The notes under the pieces are model-generated. The model worked only from the letters and a program-made list of their open reading frames with translations, was not told the DNA's origin and ran no database searches. From Whitmania pigra (taxonomy: Eukaryota > Annelida > Clitellata > Hirudinida > Haemopidae), in the NCBI GenBank assembly GCA_021613335.1, contig JAJTWR010000275.1:2115374-2179373 (forward strand): DNA of 64,000 bases, in the 5' to 3' direction. Numbering within the stretch: the stretch's first letter is position 1; each line of letters starts with the position of its first letter. The translations under genes and the position numbers were made by a program. This document shows positions 18,504-31,809 of this stretch, piece by piece.

Positions 18504-20467
18504 CTACTGTTACATGATGTTATATTTGTAAGGATTTATGCTTACAATGTATAAAGTTTAATAATTTTGTACTTAATATGTACAACTGCATATGCATACG
18601 AACCCCTTGATACTGCGCAGTTCGATAGAAAAACTTGTTTAAAGTTATTCTGAATGCGATGTTAATATTAGATTGTATTACTTACTGTCTTTCTATTTTT
18701 GGGTAACTTTTGGTTATTGTGATTGTAATATGAGGCTGTTAACTTTGAAGCTCCTCTGACGATATGCATAAGGGATAATAAAATTTTTTAACATGAATTT
18801 TAAATTATATAATAATAACTGAATTAATTAAACAAGCACAATAAGTAGTTCAATGAAAATAAGAATCACAGAATCATTGTGCTATTCAGTAAAGATATTA
18901 GAAGTCTCACTTGAGAAATGTATGTGAAAAGCTTACAAGGTCAGGCATAACGTAGCATTCCAAATTTCAATATAGATATTTTGAAAAACGTTCATTAGTT
19001 ATCATTTATAAAAAGGATCCTATTTAAGTAAGGTTGTTTCTTTTTTCTATGCCAAAATTGAAAAATATTCCACAAGCCAAACTTCCCAAACAAAAAATCA
19101 TTTCCTTGATAGAGTATTATTGTATAAAGCCAACGAGGTTAAAGTGACAAAGCATAATTGAACCAAAAACAAAAAAGACTTATAATAAAATATTTTGCCT
19201 CAGCCACATATATTCTATAAAAATGTATGCATCAGCCGCATCCACACGATTACTGGCCCATTCGAGTTAAATATTTTTCTGAAGGAATGCATAGATAAGC
19301 AGAGAGAGGCATAAATGTTTTGTGATTACATTTTTAATATGCTACTATTATATTTGCTACGTGACAATGCTTGTCAGACAAAAAATTAAAATACCTGAAA
19401 ATATTGCAATGCACTTCTTTAGCATTTAACATATATTCAATTGAATATTAAATGTATTAAACTGTAGCACGTGGATTAGGTAGCAAATTATTATCATAAA
19501 TTGGACTATCATGCTAACAAATAGAGCTTATTAAAATTATAATAGTTATAATGACAATAGTTTTTTTATTTCTTCAAACTGAAAAAGTTTGATCTGGAAT
19601 AAGTAAACGTTGCCCAACGCACATTGGATCATCGACAAAACGTCAGTTTTGTTTGCGATCATCTTTTGTTTTTCATGTCCGAAAAAGACGAAGAACAGAG
19701 GAGAAAGTGAATGGAAGAAATGTCCTGCAAAATAACATTGGGAAAGTTATAAATGGTAAAGATTAGTAAAAATTTGGCGCTATGCTACATCGCGTAAACA
19801 TGAGCATGTGAACCGGATGACCTTTAGATAAAGTCACGTAGTTCCCCAAATGCTTCATGTCATTTCAATAACAGTAATTAGTAAAGTTTTACTTCTGCAA
19901 TCTAGGTAAGACTATTATTTTATAATATATAATAGTTAAAAGACTTTATAATATCAACCGAGTGAATGAGTAACTTCATAAATTATGGATTTATAAACAA
20001 ATGGTTTTAATAAATATCAAATATAATTGAGGGATTTGGCTTAAAGTTTTGAAAACAATTGCTCAGAGATTCGGCAGAGATACAAAAATGATAGGTGAGG
20101 GGTTTGGAACTACTGATTAAAAATCACAAAAAAGGAAATTAAGTTTTGGATGGTGACTTATAACAAAAATTTATCTATAGCTATAAGTTCAAAAGGAAAT
20201 AATTTGTCAACAAAGTGCACTGAGAATAGAAAATACGAGGGCACCCCACAACTTCGCGATATTCTGCTAATTAAAAATTTGATTGAGAAGGAATGTCGGT
20301 CGTAGCTATAACTCAAAGTGTATTTTTTTTACTGAGCAGGTCCTTCGAGTGCCTTGTGTATCCAAATGTGAGATCACTTTTTAGTCTCTTTCTGCCATTT
20401 ATATAGAATACCTGCCCGAAGAATAATCATATACTTATTTGACAAAGTTTAGAAAAACCTTGTGGCT
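18504..20467. other. Spacer between genes B and C
   Basis: AT-rich, with no exon-like homology to the family and no transposon end that I can recognise. Confidence 0.55.
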
Positions 20468-23400
20468 ATGATTAAAATGACTGTTTTTGTACTTTGTTTT
20501 GTACTTTCATTTTTTAGCAATATCCAGTCCCAATGTTAGTTGATAAATAAATTCAAATTGTGTAAAACGCAATATATAATATTAATTATTACAGTTTACA
20601 TCAATGTTCTGCATTTAATACAGTTAACAACGACACGGCACTAACTTGGACTGGAAAGACGTTGCATCAAATTTTAATCTTTTGTATTGGGTGGATGCAA
20701 CTTTTCAATACATCGGTGTTGTGGACTTCAAAACTTCTCAGTGGACCAAAATAGCAAATGTAACTTTTGGAACACCAAATTCCATTGCTGTTCATGAAAG
20801 ACAAAGGTTTTTTATCCTGTTCTTGTAATAGTTCAATTGGCTTTTAGCTCCAATATAGTTTTCATTGGTTTCTTATTGTTTATGCTCTTCATCTAAAATT
20901 AAATAATGTAATTCATTATTCTTAATTATTTCTTATCAGTATTTTTTAAAGTTGGCAGACTTATTTATTATGAAAATATTGTAAATTATTCAATAATTAA
21001 TTTCAAACATAGATTTGTTTTCTGGAGTGTGCTCGCAGATAAACCAAAAATAGAACGTTCGAATCTCTTTGGGGAGGAAAGGACAACAATTGTGGATGTT
21101 CATCTGAGGGAACCTGTCAGCCTGGTGATTGACAAACAGTCAGAAAAGTTGTTTTGGATCGATGAAGAATTAAAAAGTTGTGATTTTGACGGGAGAAATA
21201 TCATGACATACATCATATCTGATTCTGGCTCGTATTCATCATTTGCTGTTTACAAAGTAAGTAATTAAGTATTAACTGTATCGACTACAATTTCAAACTA
21301 ATATTAATAATTTAAGAACATAATCATGTTTGCCGAACGTGGAAGAGGTATTAGTGCTTTCAAAATGTTTGAAAACAATGATTTGAGACATTACACCTCA
21401 TTTTATTATACCAACGTCAACATATCGATCATCAGTTCGACATCTTTGGATTCAATGGAATTCGTGACGAATTATAAAAGTTTGTAGATGATTGATTTAT
21501 TAAAAATAATCTTTAAATTTCAGTAATTTTTTTAACCAAACATATTCTAAAGTACTGAATATTAATTTAACTTAGACAGTAATCGCTTCAGCAAAATTAT
21601 GCACAGCCCTTAAAACTAGTATATTACGAATTAGTTGTATAGAATTCGTGTTTCATAAAACATGTAAATTTATACAGTTTTATAGAACCACTAATATTAA
21701 AATGCTTTGTTAATTTTATAATTTTCTCTCAATCATTCAATTTGAGCAACAATTAAATAAACTAAATGAAATGCCAATGCATTGACCAAGGATTGGGAAG
21801 CAATATACAGATAATAAAATTTAAAAGAAAAACTTAAGAAGGCAACAATTCACTATGTTGTTTGCCTAAACTTCTAAATTACACTAAAAGTCTAAAATTT
21901 AATTTTTTAAATTTAGATCCATGCGCAAACAATACCTGTGATCACATGTGCTTCCCAGTAAGTAAGACTAATTACGTTTGCAAATGCACCTTCGGGTTTT
22001 CCCTTGGATCTGACGCTAGAACCTGCAATCCAGGTATGAGTGAATTTAAAATATTGAATACCTTATGTGCCCGAGTAAGATTTGAAAACACTACAATCAT
22101 CCATGGAATGCCCCTGGCGATGCAGGGATGGAACATTGCGAACATTATGAGTCTAATCTGAAATCGGCTGCTTTTTATGGATCATTCTTGTTTAAGTCAA
22201 ACTAAAATGCCGCAAAAAAACTTAAAACGGATGCATTGAAAATAATTTTTATACTTTTTTTAAATTTCAGGTGATTTAATGCCAGGCCAGCTTTTAGTTG
22301 GAGATTATACTGGTGGAATGGTGTACCAAGTGAATCCGGTTTCCGGGATTACAGTAGCAATTCTAAATATTCAACCAAACCGCTTGAGCGACATGGCTTA
22401 CCGCAATTACTTAAATGAGAAATCTATTTACTTCGTTCAACAAGATCAACTAACAATAATGCTTTACAATATATCGGCAAAGAAATCTTCGGTGTATTAC
22501 AACGCAAGTCTGTATGGTGCAATCACATTGTGATTAAAAAATGAATTCGTCTAACTTTTCCCGACAGCATCAACAATCATGGACATGTTGGTTGACCAAT
22601 ACACAGGAAATTTATATTTTGCAAATTATGTTGGTCAAATTTACAAAGTCACACCAGCTCAAAATGGCCGAATTATAATTGATGATCCGAAAATAAATAT
22701 ATACAAATTATACATTCATCCCCAGACAAGGTTGGAAATAATTTCTAAATTTATAATAACAGTAATTATAATATTTCATTACAATTCTTTATTCAATTTG
22801 TTGAAGTGGAGTAATAATTAGACAATAATTGATTAAGCAATAACCAATTAAATTTGCGTTCGCAGACGGACTTTTCTATAGCGATTGTACTCAGAAGAAT
22901 GTGGTAGAAATTAACATTGAAAACGATATGAAAAATAATACAATTCAGGCTGGCATTTGTGTAGCCTCAATGGCTTTCGACTTTGATTGTGAGTAACTTG
23001 AATAGAAATCTATTAAAAATAACCAAAATGACAACTTTAACATTTTTTCGTTTTTATTACCTATATTACTGATAGTAAAGAAAAATATTAGAAATGATTT
23101 GTAATTTTCTGAAACTATACATAATAAAGCACTTTTGCTAAGGAAAATAGTAAGAAAATTAATGACTAAACTAAATTTAAAAAAAAAAACACATAAATAA
23201 TTTAAATTATAGAAATTCATTACTGTAATGCTTAAAACCATTCAGATTTACCAAAAATGCCAAAATAAAAATAAAACTGTGATTAAAGAGTCGCTTGCAT
23301 TTTTTAATGGATAAAACTTTTATAAATTAAAAAAAAAATTGTTTTGTCTTGAAAGTGCTAAGAGATTTATAATGATTTGTTTTTTGTTTTGAATTTTAAA

Positions 23401-23965
23401 ATTATATTTCCTTAAACCAGCTAATTTCGCTTATTATGGAGATAATGAAGATAGTCTTTGGAGACACGATTTAAATAATTCAACAAATGCGATGCTTAAA
23501 ATGATTAGTGGCTTGAAGTTAATCCGGGATATGACCTCAGATAAAGATTCATTGTACTTTGTTCAATATTCTCAGTAAGTGTGATTGCACTTCATCATCT
23601 CGCAATACATCGACAGTTTTTGTTATATTCAAATTTATCTAAATTGTTTTGCGAAGTTCATCTAAATCCTTGTGCATGAAAATTTAAATTCATATCCTTG
23701 TATTATTATTACTTTATTATTATGATATTATTATTTAAAAAATTTTCAATAAAAACTTTATTGCTTGATCTCAAAGCCCAGTCATCTGTGAATAAACAGT
23801 CATTTTATCAAAAAAGACTTAAAATCCAAATAATTAAAATTATGACAATTTATGACGGATTGAAAAACTTTCTTTTTACATTCAGATAATTTGCTGTCGC
23901 AGTCATTTGAAAGAATTTGCCTACTGACTTCGATGTTGCTGATCTCAACCCAGTTGTTGCATTGA
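20468..23965 (+). pseudogene. Gene C: broken YWTD-EGF-YWTD copy
   Basis: Visible exons: 1 (20468-20534, signal peptide MIKMTVFVLCFVLSFFSNIQ), a fused exon 2/3 (20624-20806), 4 (21013-21256), 5 (21317-21479), 6 EGF-like (21917-22033), 7 (22271-22507), 8 (22568-22730), 9 (22866-22988), 10 (23421-23574), 12 (23886-23965). Three lesions are visible. First, about 38 bases of exon 2 run directly into the middle of exon 3 at about 20656-20662, removing most of exon 2, intron 2 and the exon 3 start, and leaving a frameshift. Second, exon 9 begins ACGGACTTTTCTATAGC where working copies have one base fewer, another frameshift. Third, no exon 11 is found between exons 10 and 12. Exons 4-8 remain open and close to copies D, E and G. 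Unless transcripts skip these parts, it cannot make the full protein. Confidence 0.82.
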
Positions 23966-25039
23966 ATACGATTGAATGAGACCAACCTGGATAATCTTTG
24001 ATCTTGTATCATTTTGTTCATTAAATTTTTTTTTTTCGGTTTATGCTTCCTAACAATAAATTCTTTTAATAAACTAACAAAATTCCACAAAAATATTAGG
24101 AGATAATAAAATTCGCAGAAAAGATTTGTAACCTCATAATTATCAAAACCTTCATTACATTGTATATATCCTCAGAGTTCAATAGCAACCTTGTCTTGAT
24201 TTTCGATAATGAAAAGGAAAGAAACACTGCATTAAACATACGTGACTTACATCTAGTTACATTGATGAATGTAGCGTTATTATTATCACATGTCGCAGAA
24301 ATGTAACTGTTACGAAGAAATAATCAATGAAGAAAAATATCGGTAGTTTGGAGTTATGTTGAAAGACACGAAACTTGTTGATTTCTGCAAAATCTTTAGA
24401 CACATGAAAGATCGAAACTTTGTCGAAAGGCGTGCCGTTTATCTTGTCACGCGTTACAATTCATGCGTTTGACAGGTGAATGGGCAGTTGGATTAAATGA
24501 AAATCGCAAAGTTCTTAGAAATAGGTATCGTGTTTTAAATTTAGATCAGAAAATCTTTTGATGCTTTCTCATTCCTTATTCAAATCATCATAAACATCCC
24601 CATTATTCAGTTCAGTTGGTTCTCGTGCAAGAAAAAATTAAATCTGAACGCGATCACTTACCCCATAAAAACGTTTTTTGATGACTTTTGAAAACTTCTT
24701 TGAGGATTCCCATCGGCTATGTCCGATGAGGAATATCAAAAATTGGATCAAATTAAACAATGACATTCTTATTTATTTATTTTCATTGATTTCTTTCTTT
24801 TACCAATTATCAGTAGGACCAGCAGATTACTAACAAATACCATTTGAGACCAATAAATAATCAAAAAAATTATTAACTTAGCTAAATTAAGAGAAAGACA
24901 AACATTAAAAAAATATTTCCAGAACAGATAGTAGATTAAATTTTTTTTCTCATTTTTATTTTACTCTTTGATGAGTATTATTTTTATTATTATTTATTTA
25001 TTTATTTATTTATTATTATTATTATTATTTTTTTTTTTT
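23966..25039. other. Spacer between gene C and the R2-like element
   Basis: No gene seen. The end of the stretch (about 24976-25033) is an ATTT/ATT simple repeat that abuts the 3' end of the R2-like element. Confidence 0.55.
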
Positions 25040-28000
25040 TTACGTTTATTTTCTCTGCCAAACAAATGTCTAAACTCGATCGCAGATGATGTAAAAAAAC
25101 CTCAACGAATATTTAAAGTCCCCCTTCTGGGCCTGAGAGAACCCCGGGACATAATGCGCAAATCACAGCACCATCGACATTAAAAAAATACAATCCGTAC
25201 AATACATAATAAATGTCCTCGCTACAATCCAACTCGTTTCCGCCATCGTTTTTGAGTTTTGCGCTTGTGATGCTTCCACATCAGGTAAGAACCAGAGAGA
25301 GCCGTTGTTATTAAGTTCATTAACATGCTTCTTGGCCGCGCCAAGAGGAGTACGATTTTGAAGAGATCACTCCTCCCCAGTTGCAAACGAATGCAGTCAC
25401 GAGAACCTGCGGAGAGGGAAACCCACTTGGACGGTTGTTTGTCATCCAAATATTAATGTCTCTGTCGTCATATTTTTGGACTTTGTTGACGTGTTCTTCG
25501 TCCAACGGGGTTGTATCTGAAACGATGGTGACATCGCAGACTACTGACTGATCCCTCTCCCATGCCACCAGGTCTGGAATTCTGAGATTCCCTCCAACAT
25601 TAATTCGAGGCTCAATTTTGGTGATGTAGCCTTTCTTGGTCAGCTTCTTTTCTAATTGGCGGACAAGATTGTTATGCCGCTCTCTTCTCTCTGCATCCAT
25701 ACCTGGGCAAACCTGGAAGATATGGTCCAGGCACTCGAAGGCACCACATCCGGAATCACAATAGGTGTTCATCTCTGGACGATACCTTGAGATCCTAAGA
25801 TTTGTCGGGAGGATGGCAGCCCTGACTTTGATACATTGTATGTATTCGCTTGGGGGCATCCTGAATTGACCGTCCACTATCCAATCACTAATTCCTATCC
25901 CTTGGGTAAACGATTGCAGCCCATATCCATCGACAGTGTCGTACAAACTTGCCGCAGTTTTGTGTTTCAGTTGTTTTTTAGCTGCGGGTCCTTTTGCTAT
26001 TCCGAACTTTCTGTATTCGCAGAGAATTGCGCTGTTATCCCTCAACGTATCCAGCAGAAACTCATCCTCATTGGTCTTGGACTGCCCCACCATTGCCGAC
26101 ATTCGATTAGCTCTTATGATCGGCACCCATTTTCTGAGCTGCAACAATCCGAGTCCACCATCCTTAACTCCCGTGTGGAAGAAAGCAACCGGCGTGTCTT
26201 TAGGAAGTCGGGGCCATTGTCGCACAGCAGATCTTATCTTGGTGTCAGAAGCACTGAGAGATTTCAGCGAAATGCTATTGAAGGTCAAATAGTGAACAAG
26301 ACTTGGTATTAAATGAGACCTGAGTATATACAGTTTTTTATTGGGCTTCAATGGAGCCCTGGATATTAGATGCAACTTGTTTTGAATTTTTTCTCCTATT
26401 GAAGCGTATTTTAACCTGGGACCAATGTCAGCCCCGAGGTACTTGTAGGTATCAAGAATATTCATTGCCGTAATTTTATGTTGATTGACTTCAAGATAAG
26501 GATCCGGGTTGACAATCCATGGATTGTTTTTACTCCGCACTTCCGCCCTCAGAGATGCGCATTTTTGAGCATTGATACTCAATCCCACTTTTGCTAAAGA
26601 CTCCTCAACTTGTTCCAGTAGTCTTTTCATTCCAATATCCGTGGAGGATAAAAAAATTAAGTCATCGGCAAAGGCCATGTAATTGCATTTGACTGATGAA
26701 TTAATGTCGCCAGTCACACCGATGGAAGAGTCCACTTCGGCCATCACCATGTCGATTACCGCATTGAAAAGTAGAGGAGACATGGGATCTCTTTGTCGGA
26801 CACCTCTATTCACTAGAATGTCGTGACTCGGCGTTCCTCCAATCTTTAGTTGGAACGAGCAGTTGCGATAAGCCTCTGAAATGTATCTCAGCATGAACGG
26901 CGGAGTTCCGAGTCTGTAGGCTGCTCTAACAATCGATTGATGCGAAACCGAATCAAATGCTTTGCTCATGTCAATGAGGGTGAGGTTCAGCCTTTGTTTC
27001 TGCTCCCTCTTTTTCTTTATGATTGCTTTTACGAGCCATATATTGTCTGCTAGGTCATCGCCTTGCCTAAAAGCCTTCTGACGACTTGAAAGAGGCCAGT
27101 GAGTGAGCATTCTTTTGCTCAGCACACGGTGGAATAACCTGCCAATAATTGGTCCAAGAGTGATTGGCCTGAAATCGCCTGGATTGAGTGTCCCTTGTTT
27201 TTTTGGAATACAAGTGACAATTCCCTTTTTTAGCACATCTGAGGGACATCTATTGAACATCCAGAGTGTCATATGGGTGGCCATGTCTTCTGGGGCTATC
27301 TTGTTCAAGTCAACTTTTTTCATTCCATCCAAACCAGAAGCACAATCTTTCAAATTTTTTGCTGCCAGAATGATTTCATCCGCAGTGACCGGAATATCCA
27401 TCTCTTCAAAAGCATCGACGGCTCTCTCCAATGGTCTGCAATCACTTTTTGACTTCTGGATGAAGACTTTCTCCCAATATTCAAGCAATGCCTCATCTGC
27501 AGGATGCACAGAATCTTTCTCGCTATCTCCGTTCAATACAAACTGAGCTCCTAAACTTTGACTTTTTTGGAACATTCTTTGAACTTACGCATAATGTTGT
27601 CTTTCCAGCTCAATTTTCCTTGCTCTCACTGATTGATGGTTGGCTGTTCTGACAAATTCGCGAGTATTGGATCCAACGCTGTCCTCCTCTCTCAATTCCA
27701 GATTCTGTCTCACATATTCTCGTGTTTCCTTCTTTGTTTTCTTCGGTATTGTTTCCGAAATCCATCTTTCGAATTCCATGTTAATGATGGCTCTTTTGAC
27801 CTCATTTCCCTCATTGGGATCAATTAGCCTTCTGAATTCGTCGTCTGTCATTCGGAGCAGAAACCTCCTTTTCTCAATAAATTGAAGGAGACCAACTAAG
27901 TTTTCCAATTCAATTTCTGCGCAACTGGATATGGCTTTGAAATCGGCCTTCACGCCTGATGTTATTATATTGGAGAGCAGTTTGCGGTATTGTGGTTTGT

Positions 28001-28931
28001 TTCTAATTTTCTTTATGGTATCCACATCGAGAGTAGGGAATTGCTGCTGAAGTGAGACGTAGATCCTGTTTTTATGTAATTCTCCAAGATTCAACTCTGC
28101 ATCTGCAAGTGCTCTCCATGATTCTGTGTCTTGAAGGCTTGGAACAGGAAGCAGATGAATTCTTTCCTCAGCAGGACCTGATTCTTGGCAAGAGACAATT
28201 GTAGGATTCGACGTCTCAGTGAGCATGGATGTTGTTGTTGTTGTTGGACAAGTCAGGTATCTCTCCAGTATTACCTTGTATCTGTCGCCGAGTCTTTGGC
28301 TTTTGATGGCATTCAACGTTCTGTGTCTAAATCTTTTATGGAGTTCTTTGTTGAGTGAACTCCATTTCGAATCATTTCGGCTTCCATGGCAGCGAGCATG
28401 CAGTATTCTTCCTCTGTCCATCTTGCTTTAGCAGAGGGGAGACCAGCTTTGGCTTTGTGATATTCAAGTGGATGGATTCTGTTTTCATGAATGTGTTTAC
28501 CTCTTGTTGTGCCGAACTTTTTGTTGCAAAAGTCGCAGCGCACCTGTCTTCTACTACCTGAAGGAGTTTCTTTCTTTCTTTGAACGCTAGCCATTTGGCT
28601 TCGGCCACTACGTACAAACTCCACGGTACTCGAATTAACATCCATGAAATAACCACTCTTTAATCACTTTTTCAATGCTGTGGAATGCAGATTCGTAAGC
28701 TAACCTGCTTTTTCGGAAGAAACAACAAATCTTCGGTGAAGGTAGGCAGGTTAGATTTTCCCCTTTTTATTTTCCCTCAAGGAAGTAAGCTGTTCACCGA
28801 AAGACAAACTAACGGCAGGGGACACCAGCAACAAATAAAGACAATTCGAAAAAATTGACTTTAACGCGTATTTTAATTGCCTAAACTCAAGAGCTTAAAC
28901 AAAACATCCGCACTTATCGCTCCCTGAACAA
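25040..28931 (-). mobile_element. Full-length R2-like non-LTR retrotransposon (mutated)
   Basis: About 3.9 kb, running from a 5' end near 28931 to an A-rich 3' end near 25040. The 5' side abuts a (TTA)n array (28932-29001) and the 3' side abuts ATT/ATTT repeats (24976-25033). The coding part holds a C2H2 finger, a Myb-like segment, reverse transcriptase, a CCHC knuckle and a restriction-like endonuclease, the order typical of the R2/R4 group of site-specific LINEs. No 28S or 18S rRNA gene sequence flanks it. The 5' UTR is about 285 bases and the 3' UTR about 180 bases. Confidence 0.85.
25225..28645 (-). pseudogene. R2-like retrotransposon ORF: zinc finger, Myb, RT, REL endonuclease
   Basis: One protein read in three minus-strand pieces. 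28645-28313: C2H2 finger C37-x2-C40-x12-H53-x4-H58, then the Myb-like start ARWTEEEYCMLAAMEAEM. A frameshift near 28360 moves the Myb continuation (KWSSLNKELHKRFRHRTLN) to 28421-27585. That piece ends with one in-frame TAA (27585-27587), and the same frame continues as RT in 27575-25320: RPITLGPIIGRLFHRVLSKR, DMSKAFDS, RGVRQRDPMSPLLFN and the catalytic FADD in MAFADDLIFL. Near its C-terminus lie the knuckle C-x3-C-x7-H-x4-C (CDSGC to QVC) and the endonuclease motif PDLVAWERDQSVVCDVTI. A last frameshift near 25330 puts the C-terminal basic tail in another frame, to about 25225. These three lesions make this copy inactive. The antisense open frames at 25836-26312 and 27103-27546 are shadows. Confidence 0.88.
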
Positions 28932-28951
28932 CAATATTATTATTATTATTA

Positions 28952-28995
<44 letters not shown>

Positions 28996-29001
28996 TATTA
29001 A
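28932..29001. repeat. (TTA)n array abutting the R2-like element
   Basis: About 65 bases of TTA/ATT at the 5' boundary of the retrotransposon. Confidence 0.93.
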
Positions 29002-29224
29002 GAAATACTCAGAGAGAATTTGGATGTGCCAAATTCTGGTCACATTCGCATTCATTCCGTTCCAAAGTGCGACTTTCAAAAGGTCTTGCGTTAGATCTTT
29101 AGGCATATTTTAAATGAATAAGTGTAGGTCTTATTCTTTGCTTTTTTTAGGTCTCAGTTCAAAATAATGCCGTTGAATTTCGGTTAAATTTGCTACGTAC
29201 TTGCTGTACAGCATTGTTGTGCTA

Positions 29225-30001
29225 GATATTGCCCATAAAAAATTCAGAAATCCGAAATTATGTTCATTGGCACACCCGCTCGCCTGAAAACTCTGTCGTC
29301 TCCTCTTTCCATAAGCATTATTAACACCCTTCTTTCTTCCTCTACCTTCTTCCTCAAGCTCCTCGGTGTTATTTTTGAATCACACCTCACCTTTAAAAAA
29401 CACTCCGCTTCTATTATCAAATCTTGCAATCATCTCATCTGGGCGATCCGGCACATCAGTCCGCTACTTTCCGTTGATATAACTTCCGCCCTTGCACGCT
29501 GCCTTGCTCTCTCTCGCCTAGATTATTGTAACGCTCTTTTTATGGCACATCTGCTTCTTTAATTTAATCCTTGTAACGCGCCCAAAATAAGCTTGCCAAG
29601 CTTGTTCTTCTCAACCCTAACTTCAATAACACGTGCTGTCTGAAGAACTTGCTCTGGTCGCCGATCAATAGTCGCATCACCTTCAAAATTGCCCTGACAT
29701 AATACTCTCTAGCAACATCCACCCCACCTTATCTCCATCACCTACTAGATCGCAGCCAAACACCTGGTCTTCGCTCATCGTCAGCCACTCAACTTCACCA
29801 ACCGGTACACAGATCATCCCTTACAAACAGAGGCTTCTCGTGCGCCTCTCCAGCTGTCTCCCAGCGTCAGCGCCCAGCCATCTCTGGAGCTCTTCAAGCG
29901 TCATCTGAAGACCCACCTTTTTAGGACTTTATGGGACAGCGAAGACACAAGGCGCCTCTGACGCTAGGCACTTTATAAATTAGTTATTATTATTATTATT
30001 T
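29225..30001 (+). mobile_element. 3' end of an L2/CR1-like LINE, 5'-truncated
   Basis: Degenerate C-terminal part of a LINE reverse transcriptase. 29260-29562 encodes MFIGTPARLKTLSS, LLGVIFESHLTFKKH and SRLDYCNALF, typical of the thumb region of CR1/L2/Jockey-type elements. After frameshifts the usual ending follows (SPINSRITFKIA, then SLELFKRHLKTHLFRTLW) with a stop near 29960. A short 3' UTR containing GGCGCCTCTGACGCTAGGCA and TATAAAT leads into a (TTA)n tail at 29983-30001. The 5' part of the element is absent. Not functional. Confidence 0.85.
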
Positions 30002-31726
<1,725 letters not shown>

Positions 31727-31733
31727 TATAAAA
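31727..31733 (+). promoter_or_regulatory. Candidate TATA box of gene D
   Basis: TATAAAA 83 bases upstream of the start codon, a spacing very close to the TATAAAAG of copies E and G (89 bases). Confidence 0.5.
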
Positions 31734-31809
31734 TTTATTTACCCTATGATTGTGCTTAGAAAAGCTTTGGTTTGATACTTTGGTTTAATAAGCAAAGACC
31801 AAAATTAAA

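Noticed and set aside
25836..26312. Plus-strand open frames opposite the R2-like ORF (also 25936-26292 and 27103-27546)
   Set aside because: Antisense shadows of a minus-strand ORF with clear RT and endonuclease motifs.
25040..28931. R2 element marking a ribosomal RNA gene locus
   Set aside because: No 28S or 18S sequence lies on either side; the flanks are simple repeats and family genes.
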